From NCBI RefSeq assembly GCF_014199535.1, contig NZ_JACHNV010000003.1:864366-928365 (forward strand): a DNA stretch of 64,000 nucleotides. The letters are read 5' to 3'. This document shows, one piece after another, positions 60,467 through 64,000 of this stretch. A program made the translations under genes and the position numbers. This DNA is from Hymenobacter latericoloratus. GTDB taxonomy: Bacteria; Bacteroidota; Bacteroidia; Cytophagales; Hymenobacteraceae. Positions within the stretch are counted from its first letter, which is position 1. Each line of letters starts with the position of its first letter. Below the pieces are notes generated by a model. It had not been told where the DNA came from and did no database searches. It saw only the letters and a program-made list of their open reading frames with translations.

Positions 60467-62248
60467 TTAGCTGCCTTTCAGCATCATCTGGCGGATGTAC
60501 TTCACGGGGGCGCTGCCGTAGCTGAGGAACTGCTCGTGGAAGGATTTCAGATCGAAGCGCTGGCCCTGCTGCCGCTTCAGCTCCTGGCGCAGGTCGTAGA
60601 TTTCGGTGGAGCCGGTGAAGTAGCTGCTCAGCTGCACCTGGCTGAGGGTAGCGCGGCGCCATTTGTTGCGGGCCTCGGCTTCCTCCTGAAACCCGTCGCG
60701 CTGCAATAAGGCCACGGCCTGGGCCTCCGTGATGGTGCCAGCCTGCACGTCGTGGTCGAGGATGGCGTTCAGGGTCACGCGCATGTTCCACTTGTCCCAC
60801 ATCAGCCAGATTTCGTCGGTGTTGCCGCCGTAGCCGCTTTCCAGCATCATGCGCTCGGTGTACACGGCCCAGCCCTCAATCATGGCCCCGTTGCCGAAGA
60901 TGGATTTTACCAGCGAGGGGCTGCGGTTGGCGTACACCAGCTGGGTGTAGTGGCCCGGAATGGCCTCGTGGATGTTGAGAATCTGGAGGGTGTACTGGTT
61001 GTACTCGCGCAGGTAGCTTTCGGCCTGGGCGGCGGGCTGCCCGTCCAGGGGCTCCACGTTGTAGTAGGTGTTGGCCGCCTTGTCGTAGGGGCCGGGGGCC
61101 GAAATGCTGGCGCCCGCGCCGCTGCCGCGCATATACAGCGGAGTTTCGCGCACCACCAGGGGCTTGGTGGGGTCCTGGGTGAGCAGCTTATGGTCATCTA
61201 CCCACTTCACCAGGGTCGGCATCTGGTCTTTCACGGCCTGCACGAAGCCGGCGGGGGTAGCGTGCTTTTCGGAAAGCTTGCTGATAACCTGCTTGATCAG
61301 GGCCACGGAATCCGAAGGTGCAGTCTGGCCGGGGAAGTAGGTGGGCCAGAGGCGGGCGGCGCGCTTGCCCATGTCGCGGAGCAGCGCCTGGCGGTGCTGC
61401 TGGGCCTTCTGGTACACCTGGTCGGCGGAGTAGGTGGACTGAATATCGAGGGCAAACTTGCGGTCGAACAGGGGCTTGCCGATGCGGAAGCTCCGGAACT
61501 TGCCGGCCGGCAGCACCTCCTGCTGCAGAAAGCGCACGTAGCCTTCCATCACGAGGCGGGTGGTGGCAATGCGGCTCGTCAGGTCCTTCTTCTCCTGAGC
61601 CGTCAGCCCCGACTTGGCTACTGAATCCTGCAGGGCCGGCCCGAACACGGCCAGCCCGCCCTGGGTTTGCAGAATGGCCAGGTTGGTATGCTCGCGGGTG
61701 GGCGTCTGGATGTTCTGCTTGGCAGCCTCGTAGTAGTCGGCGGCCCGGCTGATTTTGCTGCTGATAGCCCGCAGGCGGCGGTCGAGGGGGTGGTAGCGGC
61801 CGTTCAGGATTTCGGCCACCGAGGAGCCCAGGTTATAGCCCGCCGGGTTCCACTGCCAGTCGCGCAGGCTGTCGGCGTAGAAGCGCGCCGACTCCAGGTA
61901 ATTCTGCAGCAGGCGGTAGTCGGTCTGGTTGTTGACCGAGAGGTCTTCCACCTTGAAGATTTCCATTTCCTGGCGGCGGCGAGCCAGGGCGGCGGCTTCC
62001 GTCTGGCGGCGGCCGGCCGTGGGAATCACCAGCAGGGAATCGTAGCGGTGGTAGCCGGCCCCGCTGGCCCACTCGGGGTTATAATACCACAAGGAGTCAA
62101 TGAAGCGCTGCTTGTACCGGTCGAAGTCGGCATCCACGGTTTCGGGGGTGCCAGAGGTGGGCTTGGAGCCGGAGTTGCAGGCGCCGAGGGCCGCCAGGCC
62201 CGCTACGGCCGCCGCCAGCACCAGCCGGGAGGGGTAGGAGTTCGTCAT
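60467..62248 (-). CDS. DUF885-family lipoprotein, putative zinc peptidase
   Basis: 593 aa. Signal peptide with lipobox (AALGAC, Cys about 24). DUF885 domain over the rest: zinc motif H427-E-A-I-P-G-H433, 'GNGAMIEGWAVYTERMMLESG' downstream (Glu ligand), and the closing 'SFHEQFLSYGSAPVKYIRQMML' typical of the family. These are gluzincin-like membrane-attached peptidases; substrate unknown. Confidence 0.93.
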   Translation of the reverse strand: MTNSYPSRLVLAAAVAGLAALGACNSGSKPTSGTPETVDADFDRYKQRFIDSLWYYNPEWASGAGYHRYDSLLVIPTAGRRQTEAAALARRRQEMEIFKVEDLSVNNQTDYRLLQNYLESARFYADSLRDWQWNPAGYNLGSSVAEILNGRYHPLDRRLRAISSKISRAADYYEAAKQNIQTPTREHTNLAILQTQGGLAVFGPALQDSVAKSGLTAQEKKDLTSRIATTRLVMEGYVRFLQQEVLPAGKFRSFRIGKPLFDRKFALDIQSTYSADQVYQKAQQHRQALLRDMGKRAARLWPTYFPGQTAPSDSVALIKQVISKLSEKHATPAGFVQAVKDQMPTLVKWVDDHKLLTQDPTKPLVVRETPLYMRGSGAGASISAPGPYDKAANTYYNVEPLDGQPAAQAESYLREYNQYTLQILNIHEAIPGHYTQLVYANRSPSLVKSIFGNGAMIEGWAVYTERMMLESGYGGNTDEIWLMWDKWNMRVTLNAILDHDVQAGTITEAQAVALLQRDGFQEEAEARNKWRRATLSQVQLSSYFTGSTEIYDLRQELKRQQGQRFDLKSFHEQFLSYGSAPVKYIRQMMLKGS

Positions 62249-62403
62249 GAATACAGAAAAAGGGGTAGTTCAGGTGCCAAGGTAGCGGACAAGGACGCAG
62301 AAACCGGCCCAGCGTTGCGGCCGCCAGGGCCCCAAACCACGTCCGCCGCAACTTACTTATCTTACGGCCGCTAGTGTCCTACCCCTATTTTTATTCCTGA
62401 CTT

Positions 62404-63366
62404 ATGCGCAATGCTTCCCTGGAAGGCTATCTGAACCTGGAAGGCTACGCGGCCAGCATTCCCCTGGATGCCAGCCACTACGAGTGGTATCAGCACCTCG
62501 ATTACCGGGGCCGCCCGCGCAGCCGGGTGCGGGCCGGGCGCTGGAGCTTTGTCACCAGCAACCTCGACCCGGCCCACTACCAGCAGCTCCTGGCCCTGAT
62601 GCTCAGCCCCGGCGCCCTGGTAGATGTCCGCGCCACCTACGGCCGCGCCGATGGGCAGGGCACCTTCGTGACGGTGTGGGGCCGGCGCTGCAGCGTGTGC
62701 CACGTGTTCAGCTACTTCGATGCCCGCGGCACCCAGGGCCAGCAACCCGGCTGGACGCTCTACTTCACCCTGGCGGCCGAAGAAATGGGCCGGGAGGCAG
62801 GTTCGCCCGGCTCCTTCATGATGCCCGCCGCCCGCACCTACGCCTACAGCGGCCCGCCCATGGCCCTAGCCGGACCAGTAGTGCAGACGGTGAATAAACT
62901 GGTTAGTCGCCCGTTGTTAAAAAATGACGCTGACCCTATCCATGATATATTCGGTCCGGGCCGCCTTTCACACCCCGAAGAATGGGAGACAACTATACAA
63001 GCGCTACGGCAAGAAGGAGTGCGTGTTGTGTTTAGAAACGGAGTTATGGCTTATGGGCCTGATGCCCAACCAGGGTTAGCTGGGCAGCTTATTATTGACC
63101 CTGAGGCCTCAATTGGGGCTCTACGCCACGAGACGCAGCACTTCAAGGATGACAAAAGATTAGGGTTCCCAGGTTCGAGTGCGTTGCTTTCCAACCCCGA
63201 ACTCCGTTGGCAATTTGAATACAATGCCTATATGCAGGAGGTGAAGTTTACCAGAGAGCTAAAAGCATTTGATACCGGAACAAGGTTAGTTGCGAATGCT
63301 CGCTCCGAGAAGGAATACTTAATTAACAACTTTGGTCTAAAAATTCAGAAAACAAATGAAAAATAA
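62404..63366 (+). CDS. Candidate T6SS effector: TssD/Hcp-like head fused to zincin toxin tail
   Basis: 320 aa. Residues 1-135 look like a Bacteroidota TssD/Hcp tube subunit: strands 'YLNLEGYAASIPL', 'YEWYQHLDYRGRPRSRVRAGRW', 'LYFTLAAEEMG'. After a hydrophobic linker (140-170) comes a tail with H242-E-T-Q-H246 (HExxH zinc site), then 'WQFEYNAYMQE', resembling Tox-MPTase-type zincins, and a C-terminus 'LVANARSEKEYLINNFGL'. Base composition falls sharply near 62890, in the linker, so the tail was probably acquired separately. The next gene overlaps by 11 bp. That this is a secreted toxin is inference. Confidence 0.62.
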   Translation: MRNASLEGYLNLEGYAASIPLDASHYEWYQHLDYRGRPRSRVRAGRWSFVTSNLDPAHYQQLLALMLSPGALVDVRATYGRADGQGTFVTVWGRRCSVCHVFSYFDARGTQGQQPGWTLYFTLAAEEMGREAGSPGSFMMPAARTYAYSGPPMALAGPVVQTVNKLVSRPLLKNDADPIHDIFGPGRLSHPEEWETTIQALRQEGVRVVFRNGVMAYGPDAQPGLAGQLIIDPEASIGALRHETQHFKDDKRLGFPGSSALLSNPELRWQFEYNAYMQEVKFTRELKAFDTGTRLVANARSEKEYLINNFGLKIQKTNEK

Positions 63367-63727
63367 AGTATTCCCAGTTGGCTCAGATGTAGAAGCGGAA
63401 GCCCTTTCCACTGACCAGCTAATTTCTAATTTACATCACTTCTCACACCATTATAGAGGCCGTGCAGTAACTGCTCTTGGCAAGCGGTTGAAAGAATCGG
63501 AAACCGTATTTGATAAAATACTAGAAACGATTAACAACCCGATAAACCGAAACTCGCGGGTGCTTGGCCTCACAACTGTTTCCTGGCTCGGAGCTATTGC
63601 AGTATTTGAAAATGGAAACAAAGAGCAAATAGAGCAGATAAATTCAATTTTAAAAAATTGGGAGAAAACAGAAAAGGAAGATTTAAAATACTTTTTACGC
63701 CACACAGGTTTGCCACTGGATTTCTAG
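63356..63727 (+). CDS. Candidate immunity protein (helical, HEAT-like)
   Basis: 123 aa, low-GC, starts inside the last codons of the toxin-like gene, so translation is coupled. Mostly helical with 'STDQLISNLHHFSHHYRGRAVTALGKRL' and 'RNSRVLGLTTVSWLGAIAVFENG', like two or three HEAT-type helix pairs. I do not recognise a named immunity family. The role as cognate antitoxin is inferred from position, size and composition. Confidence 0.6.
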   Translation: MKNKVFPVGSDVEAEALSTDQLISNLHHFSHHYRGRAVTALGKRLKESETVFDKILETINNPINRNSRVLGLTTVSWLGAIAVFENGNKEQIEQINSILKNWEKTEKEDLKYFLRHTGLPLDF

Positions 63728-63773
63728 CTCATATTTTTCTTCTGCCTCCAACGCTTTAAAAGATCAATTTTTA

Positions 63774-63890
63774 CGTAAAAGAAGCAGGGTTACGCGGCAT
63801 GTGCGCCGCTTTGATGTCGGAAATTCATTGGTCGCTAATGCACGGGATGAGCGAACTTATTTAACCGAGAATTTCGGCCTCAAACTTTGA
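63774..63890 (+). pseudogene. Orphan remnant of a second zincin-toxin C-terminus
   Basis: In the frame ending at TGA 63888-63890 the translation ends LVANARDERTYLTENFGLKL, against LVANARSEKEYLINNFGLKI in the toxin gene. Over 33 residues 19 are identical (VTRHVRRFD... against FTRELKAFD...). The open frame reaches back to about 63687, overlapping the immunity gene, but there is no start codon or HExxH part, so it is a displaced 3' fragment. Confidence 0.8.
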
Positions 63891-64000
63891 CATGCATGAA
63901 AACTAAGAGGGTGTTGGGGAATTAGCAGCCGGCTAAAAGAAGACGAGTCAGTAAGTTGGGGCGGGAGTTCCTAGGCTCTCACCCCATTATGGTTGACGGC

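Overview
The window is high-GC (roughly 60-65% by eye) chromosomal DNA from a member of the Bacteroidota, most likely a Hymenobacter-like member of the Cytophagales. Evidence: a PorT-type type IX secretion (T9SS) barrel, a TPR/beta-propeller/OmpA protein with PorE-like architecture, a secreted glucanase with a C-terminal T9SS sorting domain, DUF5606, menaquinone (MenG) rather than ubiquinone chemistry, and several good matches to the Bacteroidota -7 promoter consensus TAnnTTTG. No rRNA, tRNA or CRISPR array was seen. Genus assignment is inference.

Layout. 1-6.2 kb: SDR fragment, porT, menG, PorE-like OmpA protein, then engB, a TonB-domain protein and a DUF5606 protein. 6.3-17.8 kb: housekeeping and metabolism (fructose-1,6-bisphosphatase, aspartate kinase, PerR/Fur regulator next to a 2-Cys peroxiredoxin, Kdo transferase, RsgA, a beta-hydroxyacid dehydrogenase, fasciclin lipoprotein, cyclophilin, dicarboxylate symporter). 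17.8-18.6 kb: a RAYT transposase between two almost identical 110-bp inverted palindromic units. 18.6-25.4 kb: AAA+ and VWA proteins flanking a thioredoxin-like lipoprotein, DUF427, a PliI-like lipoprotein, an acyl-ACP desaturase. 25.5-32.5 kb: a surface polysaccharide set (GT-C type membrane proteins, GT2, Wzx-like flippase, FemAB/GNAT-like protein). 32.6-43.5 kb: CorA, a 913-aa membrane-anchored DUF3352/propeller protein, an APC permease and several uncharacterised proteins. 43.5-46.3 kb: three arsenosugar-biosynthesis genes and a stand-alone H-NOX protein. 46.4-51.1 kb: ECF sigma/anti-sigma pair, aldehyde dehydrogenase, DUF2809 and MpaB/DUF2236 genes. 51.6-56.1 kb: a 1508-aa modular GH16 enzyme. 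56.3-62.2 kb: LLM flavin oxidoreductase, sulfite-oxidase-like protein with its flavin reductase, YdcF, thioredoxin, DUF885 peptidase. 62.4-64.0 kb: a candidate Hcp/TssD-zincin toxin fusion, an overlapping candidate immunity gene, and a remnant of a second toxin tail.

The two most interesting signals are (i) the right-edge polymorphic-toxin-like locus, where a high-GC TssD-like head is joined to an AT-richer tail bearing an HExxH zincin motif, followed by a small overlapping gene and an orphan duplicate of the toxin C-terminus; and (ii) a family of six intergenic elements built from degenerate GGTGA(A/T)-type units facing CACCT-type units (long imperfect inverted repeats), placed exactly between neighbouring genes and sometimes supplying the last codons and stop of the upstream gene. 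Most other genes are well-known families; starts were moved from the longest ORF wherever signal peptides, promoters or family N-termini argued for it.
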